A stretch of DNA of 64,000 nucleotides from Asterias amurensis (taxonomy: Eukaryota; Echinodermata; Asteroidea; Forcipulatida; Asteriidae): the NCBI RefSeq assembly GCF_032118995.1, contig NC_092669.1:3161501-3225500 (forward strand). Direction: 5' to 3'. A program made the position numbers and the translations under genes. Position 1 is the stretch's first letter. The number at the start of each line of letters is the position of its first letter. Shown one piece after another: positions 37,828-48,053 of the stretch. The notes under the pieces were generated by a model. It did not search any database. It was given only the letters and a program-made list of their open reading frames with translations, and was not told where the DNA came from.

Positions 37828-40388
37828 TTAACCAGTAGGGGGCCTCCGTCTTACTCTTAGTTCACCCGCCACCAGTCTCTCATCTCCAGTTAACAGTCTT
37901 AGATCTTCTTCTTGTTGAAGGTCCCGGAGTAAATCTCTAAGGATGCGCAGTTTTTCAATGAGGTCATTTTCCTCGATTTCTCTGTCGGCCTCCGTCTTCA
38001 AAAATGCTCCATTGTCAGTTTCCTCCCTGGAAAAAAATATGCAGAACTTAGTTATTATAATAACAATACAAAATATGTATATCTTATTTGGTTTGCGGTG
38101 ACCCCTTGTGTGTATATCTATTTGCCAGGTAGATTGTGTTCCTTAGAGAGATGTATTGCGTTTTTATAACACCCCTTACAAATATTCTGCATTTTCAGTG
38201 GTTTAGAGCGCGTCACTTGATATGTCTTAGTTTTACTATAAACGCGGCCGTGTGATAGTGTATCGTTTGCCGTGTGATAGTCCGACGACTATCACACGGC
38301 GTGCAGTACCAAAACGTCCGTTACGTGTACGAGGATGATAAATTAATAGTCTGTAACCATTTCGGATTACATGCAGAGCACAGTAAAAGTTTTCGCAATC
38401 TGTATTCGCGTCGTCCGTGGATTGTAGCATTCAGGTCTGTAACTTAATAGTACAGTATTTAGAAATGTTTAGGGTGTTATAAAACAAATATTGACTGCTT
38501 TTACTCGTGCTATGGTTCGCCTCGGGAAAATAGAACGCTCCGGGGATCACCTCGGGAGTCATAGTTTTAATTATATAACTGACATACAGATCCTTGTCAT
38601 TTGATTGGTGGAACTTACTTCACGTGACATTCACTATTACTCCCATCCTCACCGGCGATCAAAAAGACCTATTCGCCCATGGGGAGTAGCATTTCACATT
38701 CGACAGTTAGGATCATCCTTGTTCCCAATGTTATTGAGCAGTACAGCGCCGCCGCGCCGCTGCTAAAACAAAGGAGCACCTGTGCAAAAGGTTGTGATCC
38801 GATGTGTGCATTGTTGCCGCTACGTGGCGATATATGATTTTTGGTTGTCAGTAATTTGTGTGATTTATATGTCAGTTATTTAAAACAAATATTGAGTGGC
38901 TTTAATTCGTGGAATGGAAGGAATTTTACATTGCGATAACATTCCTCAATATTTGTATACCATAGCACTCGAAGCAGTCAATATTTGTATAATATTCAAC
39001 TATACCGGATATTTTTTTGGAGGTTTCTCAGTTCTGAAAAGGACTGCCCTACTTTTGAAATACTACTTGAAGCTTTAAGCTCACCACCAAAGTAAACAAA
39101 ACTCGTTAGCAGTCTAAGAAATCACTAATTAATTGCAAATCACTATACTCGATATATCTGTACCATTCAGTAAAGAATCACTAAGCTCATTCTAAAAAAT
39201 GTAAACCAAACATGGTCACTAGAGGGCGCTGATCTACTTTACGATTCCATATTATGACTTACTCCCTTTTGTCGTCCCCATAGAGCCTCTTGATAAAATT
39301 CACACTGCTGTTGCATTTTTGTCCTTTACGAGATTTCCTGTTGAGAAATAATAAAAAAGAACCCATAATTATTATCACCATTGTATAAAAAAATGAGAAC
39401 ACAAAATCGGTTAAGCTGCTTATTAAAAGCTCCGGGTGAAATTTGAGTGACATCTTAAAGACACTGGACACGTTTGGTAATTGTCAAAAACCAGTCTTCT
39501 CACTTAGTGTATCTCAACATATGCATGAAATAACAAACCTGTGAAAATTTGAGCTCAATCGGTCTTCGAAATTGCGAGATAATAATGAAATAAAAAACAC
39601 CCTGGACACACACATGCTTTCAGATGCTTGATTTCGAGACCTCAAATTCTAAATCTGAGGTCTTAAAATCAAATTCGTTGAAAATTACTTCTTTCTCGAA
39701 AACTACATGTACGTCACTTCAGAGGGAGCCGTTTCTCACAATGTTTTATACTATCAACCTCTCCCCATAACTCATTACCAAGTAAGGTTTTATGCTAATA
39801 GTTATTTTGAGTAATTGTCAAATGCTTTTAAAGGATTTGGGTACTTTTTCAAAATGTCCATAGCTTTACATTAAACTTACATGGTTTGAAGATAATGACA
39901 GTAGAAAGCTTCCCTTCAAAATTTACTTACTGAGGTGCTGTAGTTTTTGAGGAATGAGTAAAACAATGTCATAAAAATACGTTTGTAAATGATTAAAATA
40001 ATTTTCGTCTCATGAGACGAACATTATTTTCATGCCATTGTTTTACTCATTTCCCCAAAACTATAGCACTTCAGCACGTAATATTTTCCGGGAAGCTTTC
40101 TACTATCATCTTCAAACTGTGTAAGTTTAGTGTTCATCTGTGGACATTGTGTTTTTTTGTCCAAGAAAAGTTACATAGACCCTTTAATGAAGAAAGCAAC
40201 TTCTAAAAGGGTAAAGAATTAAAGCATTTATATTTATTGAACTGCCAAAAACAAGAGAACATGACAAAGTATACAACTAAAATAACTTACCCACAGTAGA
40301 GCCCCGAACGTCGAGCAAGGGTTGGCCTAGGTAAGTCTGACAGCACTAACACAAACAGCACTGATGTCACGAGTGCCGCGAACTTCAT
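37828..40388 (-). CDS. Gene B: small secreted protein with C-X8-C loop, three coding exons
   Basis: Minus-strand coding exons are 40,388-40,291, 39,337-39,263 and 38,026-37,828, with phase-2 GT-AG introns (donors GG|GTAAGT and GA|GTAAGT; acceptors CAACAG and TTCCAG); 123 aa. Signal peptide residues 1-25 (core ALVTSVLFVLVL, end PTLA) are followed at once by Arg-Arg. Cys32 is the last full codon of exon 1; exon 2 gives GKSRKGQKC, then NSSVNFIKRLYGDDKR. The region from R26 to the end of exon 2 is strongly basic; exon 3 is acidic with a helix IEKLRILRDLLRDLQQEE, followed by a basic extra tail RVRRRPPTG absent from A and C. NSS is an N-glycosylation sequon. A 5' UTR acceptor lies at 40,429 and a candidate distal exon at 44,125. 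Family unknown; a processed basic peptide is inferred from the dibasic sites. Confidence 0.82.
38026..38034 (-). other. Exon 3 acceptor of gene B
   Basis: T-run plus CCAG|GGAGG on the minus strand. The frame restored across it (GA plus G, Glu) matches phase 2 as in genes A and C. Confidence 0.7.
38269..38300. repeat. Perfect hairpin, 14-bp stem, 4-base loop
   Basis: GCCGTGTGATAGTC CGAC GACTATCACACGGC folds perfectly. A third copy of the half-site (GGCCGTGTGATAGTG) sits 23 bp upstream. It lies in gene B intron 2; role unknown. Confidence 0.8.
39455..39831 (+). mobile_element. MITE, GGCAGTGGACAC family, in gene B intron 1
   Basis: TTAAAGACACTGGACACGTTTGG to GAGTAATTGTCAAATGCTTTTAA, with the usual ATGCATGAAATAAC, GAGACCTCAAATTC and GAGGGAGCCGTTTCTC landmarks. 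Its terminal TTAA (39,828-39,831) is also the first TTAA of the next, unrelated element. It begins in the 75 bp before the end of the intron relative to exon 2. Confidence 0.85.
39828..40187. mobile_element. Foldback MITE TTAAAGGATTTGGGTAC (360 bp)
   Basis: The left arm (ATGTCCATAGCTTTACATTAAAC, GAAGATAATGACAGTAGAAAGC, AATGAGTAAAACAATG) is the inverted match of the right arm (CATTGTTTTACTCATT, GAAGCTTTCTACTATCATC, ATCTGTGGACATTGTG). The centre is CGTCTCATGAGACG. TTAA at both ends. A second copy is at 62,505-62,847. Confidence 0.85.
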
Positions 40389-40428
40389 TATGGCGACCAC
40401 AGTGTAACGATGATGAATAATTATAAAT
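40389..40428 (-). other. 5' UTR part of gene B's first coding exon
   Basis: A C-run followed by AG|ATTTATAATTATTC (acceptor at 40,430-40,429) opens the exon 40 bp before the ATG. The poly-pyrimidine tract here is an extreme C-run of 12-13. Confidence 0.6.
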
Positions 40429-40759
40429 CTGGGGGGGGGGGGAAGAGGATTACATATTAAACAAATTCGAACAGATGGACACACTTGTAAGCCAGGTTTG
40501 GGTAAATTTGTCTGTATACACTCCCAAACCAAACAGTGCACTCCTACTAAATTATCCACCATATCAGATAAAGGCTGGTGGGGTCATTTGATTATTGCAA
40601 CCAATCAATGGATACTATTATAAATTGCACACGATTAGTACAGGCCTACTCAAAATACGTATAGGCCTTTTGAGCAAAGTGAGCAATTATTTAAGCTTTA
40701 GTTGAACACGTACTATTAACCCATACGAAATAGTTAGGCAGTGGTTTTGATGATTCTGG

Positions 40760-41144
40760 TTAAAGGCATTGCACACTATTGGTAATTGTCAAAGACCAGC
40801 CTTCACAGTTGGTGTATCTCAACATATGCATAAAATAACAAACCTGTGAAAATTTGAGCTCAATCGGTCATCGAACTTACGAGATAATAATGAAAGAAAA
40901 AACACCCTTGTCACACGAAGTTGTGTACGTTTAGATGGTTGATTTCGAGACCTCAAGTTCAAAATCTGAGGTCTCGAAATCAAATTCGTGGAAAATGTCT
41001 TCTTTCTCGAAAACTATGGCACTTCAGAGGGAGCCGTTTCTCACAATGTTTTATACCATCAATCTCTCCCAATTACTCGTCACCAAGAAAGGTTTTATGA
41101 TAATAATTGTTTGAGCAATTACCAATAGTGTCCACTACCGTTAA
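40760..41144 (+). mobile_element. Full-length MITE, GGCAGTGGACAC family
   Basis: TTAAAGGCATTGCACACTATTGG to CAATAGTGTCCACTACCGTTAA (385 bp) with all internal landmarks, including GAGACCTCAAGTTC...GAGGTCTCGAAATC. It lies in the putative 5' UTR intron of gene B. Confidence 0.9.
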
Positions 41145-43185
41145 ATGTTTGTAACTTGTACAAGTTTAGCATGCACAATAAGTATATAAATCATGCAAAG
41201 ATAGGCATCTTAAGATACAGCTCGACACATCATGATTAAACACATAGCAAATAGTTAGTGGTTTAAGCAAGACAATAACAACATTTGTGTAAGTCGATAT
41301 GAAGCTAGAGCTTACAAGTGACAGGCACAAAATATTTGTTGACCTGCACTTCAAAATCCACATATTATTATAACTTATAATATACCACAATATGAAAAAC
41401 ACATTCAAGTATCGCCCCAGGTATGTAATTTGGACCTAGCGTTGTCTGTCTCGAAGGCTAAAATGACAACACTACATATCCATTTAGCCACTGTACCGCC
41501 CAGCCGCATATAGCGATACACTGTATGCGGTACGAGGAAACCTCGCTAGCTTGTGTTTGTAGGGAAAAAAAAGGAACATCAAAAGAAAACTCGATAGTCA
41601 TTAGTAGGTCTACGCATTTGTTAATATATCTAGTTGTTATAGATCGTTATTAATTCTCCCTTCACAGTTGACTTGTCGCAGCTAATGATGATGAAATAAT
41701 TTAGCTCTTACGAAAAATAAAACGCTCATTAGTAAACAGGAAACTGTTAATCATTTATGATCATATTGCCGAAAATTAACGCCTTCGCATTTAATCAGTA
41801 TGAGCATTGAGCCAGACAAAAACCTTGAAAAGCTATTGTGTTCATTTTATCCGTGCACAAAAAATATTCGCCATAAAAATTACCGTAGCCGTTTAACGAG
41901 AGGCATTTATTGTTCCCATGAGAACTTGTACTTTTATACAAATAATTATTACCGAAAGGGTAAAAAATTGTGCATACACATTAAGCTATGGCTATCTTTT
42001 AAAATTTGAACTACAATTCCAGTAATTTACTGCAAGAATCTTGAGAAATTGGATTTCAGCAAACTCGGGCGGTGCAGGGACTAAAGGGTTATACACGCAT
42101 GAACAGCGGAAGGGGTAAACGAATAGAGAGAGAGAGAGAGATATGGGGGGTGGGGTAGGGGGTCAGTGGTAAACAAAGCATAGGGAGACAGAGGAAGTGG
42201 GTGAAGGGAAGGGGGCTGGTTTGACCTAAACTTAAAGTTTGAAGCACAAAGGACAATATTATAAAAGGTGGGAGAGGGAGAAAAGTGAATAATTAGTGAC
42301 CGAGGCAGGCTAAAAAGGGAGATAACTTTGGACGAGAGAGAAAGCAAAGACAATGGGGCATGGTTGTTAGTTTGAACAAAATTGTATGTCTCCCCCCCCC
42401 TATTTTAGACCCAGAATCTCACAGATTTATGGGGTCTAGAGAGTCATTTAATCGCACAATCTCCCGTTATTGACTGCTGTACTTTCGTTATAATCATAAT
42501 TAGCTCAGGGAGGTTTTGAGATTATTAACTTAATTGAACAAATCTGGGAACAATTCGAAAAATCACACAGCTGTAGCATTTGACAAGCAATTAATTAGGA
42601 CCCACAAATTATGCGAAGATTGGCAAGCTTATTTCATTGTCAGCAATTTGGGAAAGGCATTGAGTGGACACAGTAATACAAATTTGGTTGTAAGTCGACA
42701 TGGACATAGTGAACAATGTGATATCTAAACGAAGGCAAAAAAAAAACAGAAACCTAGACATGAACAAGCACATCAAATGGTCGGTTTATGAAATTGTTTA
42801 AAGCAAGGCCACAAATCATACGAAGCTAAACAAGCTGTAAGTAAGCAAGCAGTAAAAAAAGAAAAAAAAAAAAAAAAGGACACAATAATAAATTTATATG
42901 TATATTGTACACCAAACAGTTGACTATAACCTATCAACACACAACATGAAGAGCATTACAACATAGTTATGATGATTTTGTTTTTATTGCACATTTCACA
43001 ATAAATTTCCAAATGCAATTTTCACTAAAGCGCACTCGTCATTTGATCATTTTCAGCTCCCTTGGGAGTATATACATCATGAGCAACCGCAGCGCTTCAA
43101 TGGCTTTTTCATACACAGTATCAACCTATACCCTCAAAATTATACCTTTGTATACCCATGCGTGATGAAAAACAAATTATAGTAA
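41145..43185. other. Non-coding, putative gene B 5' UTR intron
   Basis: AT-rich sequence with a purine-rich block at 42,105-42,350 containing (AG)n at 42,125-42,141 and GGGGGGTGGGGTAGGGGG, plus A-runs at 42,737 and 42,859. A palindromic pair CGCCCAGCCGCATATAGCG / ACTGTATGCGG lies near 41,510. I see no coding exon; ORFs of 60-90 codons are in low-complexity DNA. Confidence 0.5.
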
Positions 43186-43189
43186 AGTG

Positions 43190-43400
43190 TCTTGCTCTAC
43201 CGGGACGGACACAAGTCCACGACCGGGACCCGAACCCACACTCCGATGACTAAAAACAAAACAAAAACATGAATTCGGGTCTCTGAACCACTCGGTCAGA
43301 TACCTAATAAAGCACATAAAATCCATAAACAAATTAATGAAATAGTTTCCTATCTGTTTTATAAGGTGTGTCCAGCAGAAATACCCATGAGTGAAGAGAA
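43190..43400 (-). pseudogene. Dead duplicate of gene B's 5' UTR exon with SINE fragment
   Basis: TCCACGACCGGGACCCGAAC, ACATGAATTC, AATTAATGAAATAGTTTCC, CTGTTTTATAAGGTGTGTCC and AGCAGAAATACCCATGAG align in order with 43,990-44,175. At the position of the donor CAG|GTAAGA of the other copy (minus strand), this copy reads CAG|ATAGGA, so it cannot splice. Confidence 0.65.
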
Positions 43401-43410
43401 TTAATTATAG

Positions 43411-43987
43411 TTAAAGTCACCTGGAAATATAATTTTTTTTTCTTTCAAACATAAGAGTATATGCTTACGAACAATAAAACAATTTTTTTAGTAATTGTTT
43501 GTCACGATTTATATGTTTAAAAAATATATAAAGTTGTTTGGGGAGCTGACTCCGCCTACCCCTTTTGTGACGTCAATCGAGGAAGACTTTGCCTGTAATG
43601 CGTATAGTAAACACACGTGCAAAGTACATATACGTCCAAGTCGTGAGTTGGTACATTTCAAAAAGTGTTTCTGCATTCAGCAGCAATACACCTGGTCGGC
43701 ATTGCCGGAATTTTTTTTTTTTTTTTTGAAACGTACAAACTCACGACTTGGTCCGTACATGTACTTTGCAATTGTGTTTACTCTACGCATTACAGGCAAA
43801 GTCTGCCTCGATTGACGTCACGAACAGCGCCCTCTCGGGTCGGGGTCTACTCTTAAATTTGTAAATAACATAAGAACTGATTTTTTAAAACCTTAGTTAA
43901 CTGTTTATTCACATTCCACTCATCAAAACACATATATTAGTGACAAAAGCTTTATTTTGAAAAAATACCACTTCCAGGTGACTTTAA
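43411..43987. mobile_element. Foldback MITE TTAAAGTCACCTGGAA (577 bp)
   Basis: It starts TTAAAGTCACCTGGAAATAT and ends CTTCCAGGTGACTTTAA. Inner arms ACGTCAATCGAGGAAGACTTTG ... CAAAGTCTGCCTCGATTGACGT and GCGTATAGTAAACAC / GTGTTTACTCTACGC fold back around a T-run at 43,711. TTAA at both ends. It separates the two halves of the 5' UTR-exon duplication. Confidence 0.9.
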
Positions 43988-43989
43988 GT

Positions 43990-44060
43990 CATCTTGCTAA
44001 AGGACACATGAGTGTCACGACCAGGACCCAAACCCACACTCCGATATGACATTACTACAA
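43990..44060 (-). mobile_element. tRNA-derived SINE fragment
   Basis: On the minus strand GTGGGTTTGGGTCCTGGTCG then GACACTCATGTGTCCTTTAGC matches the SINE tail at 31,995 and the duplicate at 43,190. Confidence 0.55.
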
Positions 44061-44124
44061 GAACATGAATTCAATTAATTATGAATGAATGAATTATAAA
44101 TGAGTGAATGAAATGTTTTCTTAC

Positions 44125-44195
44125 CTGTTTTAAAACGTATGTCCAACAGCAACAGAACCTAATCCCGAGTCTCGATTCAGCTTATATTCAACCTC
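44125..44195 (-). other. Candidate 5' UTR exon of gene B
   Basis: The minus strand shows TATAAAAG at 44,226-44,219, then about 70 bp ending in a donor AAACAG|GTAAGAAAAC (GT at 44,124-44,123). The acceptor 40 bp before gene B's ATG needs such an exon, which gives a 3.7-kb intron. The 5' limit is set 30 bp below the TATA box. Transcript data would settle it. Confidence 0.5.
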
Positions 44196-44218
44196 CTCAC
44201 ACCAAACCAAAACGAACG

Positions 44219-44226
44219 CTTTTATA
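44219..44226 (-). promoter_or_regulatory. TATA box of the candidate gene B promoter
   Basis: GGGGTATAAAAGCG on the minus strand, a consensus TATAAAAG, about 100 bp upstream of a consensus splice donor. Confidence 0.5.
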
Positions 44227-44829
44227 CCCCTTTTAAATAGAAATCACCGAGTTCACACACACCACATCAAGCACAAATCAGTTTGTGTTGATCATGACTC
44301 AACCTAACTCAAACTCCTTAATGTGTGCACGGATGCATAATTGCTGTAAAGCTGCATAGACCGTCATCAATCGCCCGACACCATTACGGTAAACTTTTGT
44401 GTCCCGCTGTCACCCGATAAATCATCAACATCATATTAGATTGTTTGCCGTAGCCAGATAACAAATTCAATCCCGTGACCTCTGACCTATCTATTACGAT
44501 TGCTAATAAAGTAAATCCAGTCCGGGCTTATGGTGGCGCTACACAAACACTGTCTATTATAACTGAGGCACTCAAATTCTAACATAAAAACCCAGACGTT
44601 TCGCTAACAATGCAGCTTTTAAAGCCCGAGGTGAAATTGAATCTAAGCCCACATTTATTGACTAAACTCATTCAAGGCTGTTTGCTCTAGTAATTTTCTT
44701 TTGTCGGCGTACTTGTTGGCACATGGAGTTATTCGTATTGTACGTGATTCTAGACACAGTCCAAAGTGCTAATATTGCTAACGCGGAGCAGACTATGCAA
44801 GTCTAACACGGACTAAAGTGTGAAAAAGT

Positions 44830-45070
44830 ATTGTGCTCAAACAAAAAACACAAGGTTCAGCATCTGGGCCCCCAAAAATACTTGCTAGTAAAATCAGATT
44901 TCCTGCCAAGACTCAACTCAATTGTTATGCTAAGTAAACAACCGCTAAATACCAGTCACAAGCAATGTATATGGCATGCAATTTGGGCTAGTAACATGTG
45001 GAAAATAAGCGAGCTATTTTCGTGCTAAAAGCATTTTTTTTTTTGCTTAAGCAGCTCTATGAAATTGGCC
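44830..45070 (-). mobile_element. Dispersed repeat, GCTTAAGCA / TGCTAAGCA type
   Basis: On the minus strand CTGGGGCCAATTTCATAGAG, GCTGCTTAAGC, CACATGTTACTAGCC, GTGACTGGTATTTAGC, TTAGCATAACAATTGAG and CAGGAAATCTGATTTACTAG. A diverged relative is at 34,383. I know this pattern as a frequent starfish-like dispersed repeat, but the class (SINE or MITE) is unclear. Confidence 0.55.
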
Positions 45071-45226
45071 CCAGGATCCTAAGAAACTTGAATACGCCGA
45101 AGATCTGGTCTTTCTACTGAACAAACACGAACAATACATGTGACGTCACAAGGTATCCGAGATTCAAATACACTCTTGAAGCCATTATACACTTTCGGAA
45201 CAGAAACAAAAATTAAAGTTCACAGA

Positions 45227-45362
45227 TTGGATAACTTTCCGTATGGCGCCCACCACTTTTTCACTCATTTTTACAAAAAGGGATATATCAATCAGGTAAA
45301 TTAGATACTATATTATTTTATTTCGAATGAAAAAGTGGTGGCGCCATACGGAAACTTTTCCA
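45227..45362. mobile_element. Foldback element TTCCGTATGGCGCC
   Basis: TTTCCGTATGGCGCCCACCA plus CTTTTTCA pairs with TGAAAAAGTGG plus TGGCGCCATACGGAAAC, around an AT-rich loop of about 55 bp. Confidence 0.8.
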
Positions 45363-45399
45363 AATGCTTTTCTTTTTGAGAAAACATTGAAACAATTAT

Positions 45400-46089
45400 C
45401 AATTCTCGACAACGAGAATTACGGATTTATAGTAAACACATGTCATGACACGGTGACACGTGCAGAAACAAGGGTGGGTTTTTCCCGTTACTTTCTCCCG
45501 ACTCCGATGACCGATTGAGCCTAAATTTTTACAGGTTTATTATTTTTTATAGAAGTTGTGATACACGAAGTGTGGGCATTTGGACAATACTGTTTCCCGA
45601 AAGTGTCCTATGGCTTTAAGGGGCACTGGACACCTTGAGTAATAATATTGCCAAACACCTGTGGGCCTAAATAATCCTCTGACTCTGCTTAGCGCTTACA
45701 ATCACAATTCGCGGCTTACCTGCAAGCGCCGAATTCCGTTCCCTATGGGAAATTAACATGGGCTTGAGGAGGGTCAAGAGGAGGGTTAAAAAGAGGACGC
45801 TATCAGAAAAAGTTGTTTAAAAGTTTACCATAATATGGGGGACAACGACACTCCGCGGGGAGGTGGGGGTGGGGGGTGGGGGGGGGGGGCAGAATCGCTT
45901 GCCACACAACGGCGTGCATAATACAGGGTGCGTTAGTTTAGTGTTTTTTTCTTTCATTATTTTCCTCGCAACTTCGACGACGGATTGAACTCAAATTTTC
46001 ACTGGTTTGTTATTTTATGCATATATTGAGATACATCAACTGTGAAGACTAGTCTGATGACAACTACCAATAGTGTCCACTGTCTTTAA
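45400..46089 (-). mobile_element. Broken MITE pieces, GGCAGTGGACAC family
   Basis: Three fragments: 45,480-45,618 (TTTTTACAGGTTTATTATTTT to GAAAGTGTCCTATGGCTTTAA), 45,616-45,662 (TTAAGGGGCACTGGACACC) and 45,950-46,089 (CTTTCATTATTTTCCTCGC to CAATAGTGTCCACTGTCTTTAA). A G-rich unrelated segment lies between the second and third. Confidence 0.65.
45850..45892 (+). repeat. G-rich tract, possible G-quadruplex
   Basis: GGGGAGGTGGGGGTGGGGGG followed by TGGGGGGGGGGGC has at least four G-runs of three or more with one-base loops. Confidence 0.7.
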
Positions 46090-46870
46090 GTCTTATTTGA
46101 GTGAGAACTTCCATCTTTCTCGGGGTAGCTGTTTCTAAAAAAATCTTTTTTTTTTACAATGAACAGCTCTCCAATACTGGTAACCAAGTGGTCACGATAA
46201 CAATTAGTTTAGGTAGTAACCAAGTGTCTTTAGTGCCTAAAGCTGGAACAACAATTTCATAAAAACAATGTGGATATAACGTTACCAGTTGGATGGTTGA
46301 GAACGTTGGTACAACTACCAAGTGCCCAAGATTCTTCTTCTGGCGAACGGCTCCAGTCGCATGATGTTCCTTTCGGTGTCGAGTCCTAAACCGGGACACG
46401 TCGACCAGGCGAGGTGAGCAGAGGTGACCGACTTCAACGGGCTTTAACCCCATTACGTAGAGGTGACAAAATCGGCATCTCTGGCCAGTTCGCATTTCCA
46501 TCCATTGAGACAAAAACTACAAGTAAGTGTCTTTATTAATTGCAGTTTTACTCATTTACACCGATGTGTATATCCCACCCGAGTATTACGCCTGTGATTT
46601 GTGTTAGAGCACATTGTTTCAGAGAGAGTCCAGATCTTGAAACCAACAATTTCAAGACTAGTGCGGAAGGGACTGCGGGGTCAACATTTTCTGTATGGCA
46701 TTGCGAAATGTGTGATGGGATAAATGCCGATGCGCACACACCTCCCAACATCTTGCCGTTGATCACTGCATTGAATTTGACCATCGGCCATGCATCAATG
46801 CTAGTCAAGAATGTATTAAACAAAAGTAAGTTGGAAAAGTTGTGTAACATTACCTAATAGGTTTTCTATC
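46090..46870. other. No gene called; overlapping ORFs on both strands
   Basis: Minus ORF 46,154-46,513 (119 codons) and an overlapping pair at 46,540-46,857 are the longest here. None has a signal peptide, a domain I recognise or a supporting splice pattern. A donor-like ACAAG|TAAGTG at about 46,520 is not consensus. Confidence 0.35.
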
Positions 46871-47490
46871 ACTTTGACAAAGAGCAAAGGAGTGCTGTGG
46901 TCGGACATTGGATGTTTGGAATGCTTAATACAACATGTGTGACTTTCCTTGTATCTTTTTGTAGTGGCAATTGGGTAAGACCTTGTTCAGTAGAGTGGAT
47001 TGAAAAACAAAACAAAAAAACTCACCTTTGAAAACCTATTGAAAACTAATTTCCCCAGTGTGGGATAATAAAGTTCTTCATCTTATTTAATGCGTTGAAT
47101 ATTATGAACTGTAACAAAGAGCAAAGGTTGTGCAGAGTCGGACATTGAAATGCCCGATGGTTGAAGCATCGTTCGTGACTTTCCTTGTGTCTTTTTTAAG
47201 TGGCACTACGGCAAATGGATGGGCTTCCTTGCATGGGCCTTCAATGGGTGCGTTCGTTTAGCTTCCCTGGGTCGACCCCGGTCTGCCCCGGTACGTTCGA
47301 ATAGCCCTGCTTGTGGGGTGGGTCACTTGGGGTGACCTGGAGGTACACATGCCGTCACCACGAGAGGGCGAGTGTGATCGTTCGATTAGCTCTTGTCAGG
47401 GGCTCACCCGAGTGAGCACCGCGGGGTCGACCCAGAGAAGCTTATCGAACGCACCCTATAAAATGAAACTCACCTTTGAAAACATTTTTT
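46870..47490. repeat. Two-copy tandem duplication (about 240-bp unit), second copy interrupted
   Basis: Copy 1 (46,870-47,060) and copy 2 (47,108-47,490) share ACAAAGAGCAAAGG, GTCGGACATTG, GTGACTTTCCTTG, TATCTTTTT/TGTCTTTTT, AAGTGGCA and AACTCACCTTTGAAAAC. In copy 2 the last two blocks are separated by the foldback element at 47,246-47,458. Confidence 0.75.
47246..47458. mobile_element. Foldback element GGGTGCGTTCG (about 213 bp)
   Basis: Ends GGGTGCGTTCGTTTAGCTTC and GAAGCTTATCGAACGCACCC are inverted. Inner landmarks are CCCTGGGTCGACCCCGG, GTGGGTCACTTGGGGTGACC and GGGGCTCACCCGAGTGAGC. A second copy is at 57,197 and a fragment at 53,660. Confidence 0.85.
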
Positions 47491-47676
47491 AGCTTTGGCA
47501 ATACACACACATCTTAGTAAGATCAGAAGACACATGAGTCCGAGTCCGATCCCGGCTACACCTGTTTCGTGCTGGGCACACCCCGGTTAATAACACATGC
47601 TGTTTCAACGTATGACTTTGAAGTGGTGTTGGTGAGTTGTAGAAATGGAAACGAATAATGTTGGTAGTTTACTGCA

Positions 47677-48053
47677 TTAATGGACACCTTTGATATTGCC
47701 GAAAACCAGTGGTCTCACTCGGTGTGTCCCAACATAATTATGCATCAAATAACAAATCTTTGACAATTTCGTAATCGAAGTTGAAGGAGAATAGTGAAAG
47801 AAAAAAAGAAGAAAAAAAAAACACCATTATTGCCCAAGTTTGTTTGTGCAAAGGAGGTGTTCAGTAAACTGCTTCAGGCCCAAAGTATTTTGTTATTTGA
47901 GTGAGAAATTAACTCTCTCTCAAAAACTAACGTTACTTCAAATATAGAAACATTTCTTACAATGTATGTTACTGTCAATAGCTCTCCATTGCTCGTTACC
48001 AAGTAAGTTACTCATAAGCCATCTTGAGTATTACCGTGTCCATTGCCCTTTAA
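47677..48053 (+). mobile_element. Diverged MITE, GGCAGTGGACAC family
   Basis: TTAATGGACACCTTTGATATTGC to GTATTACCGTGTCCATTGC plus CCTTTAA, with CAACATAATTATGCATC, CAAATAACAAATC and CAATAGCTCTCCATTGC inside. TTAA at both ends (377 bp). Confidence 0.8.

Noticed and set aside
46154..46513. 119-codon minus-strand ORF
   Set aside because: No signal peptide, domain or splice pattern; it overlaps a MITE edge and a low-complexity T-run.
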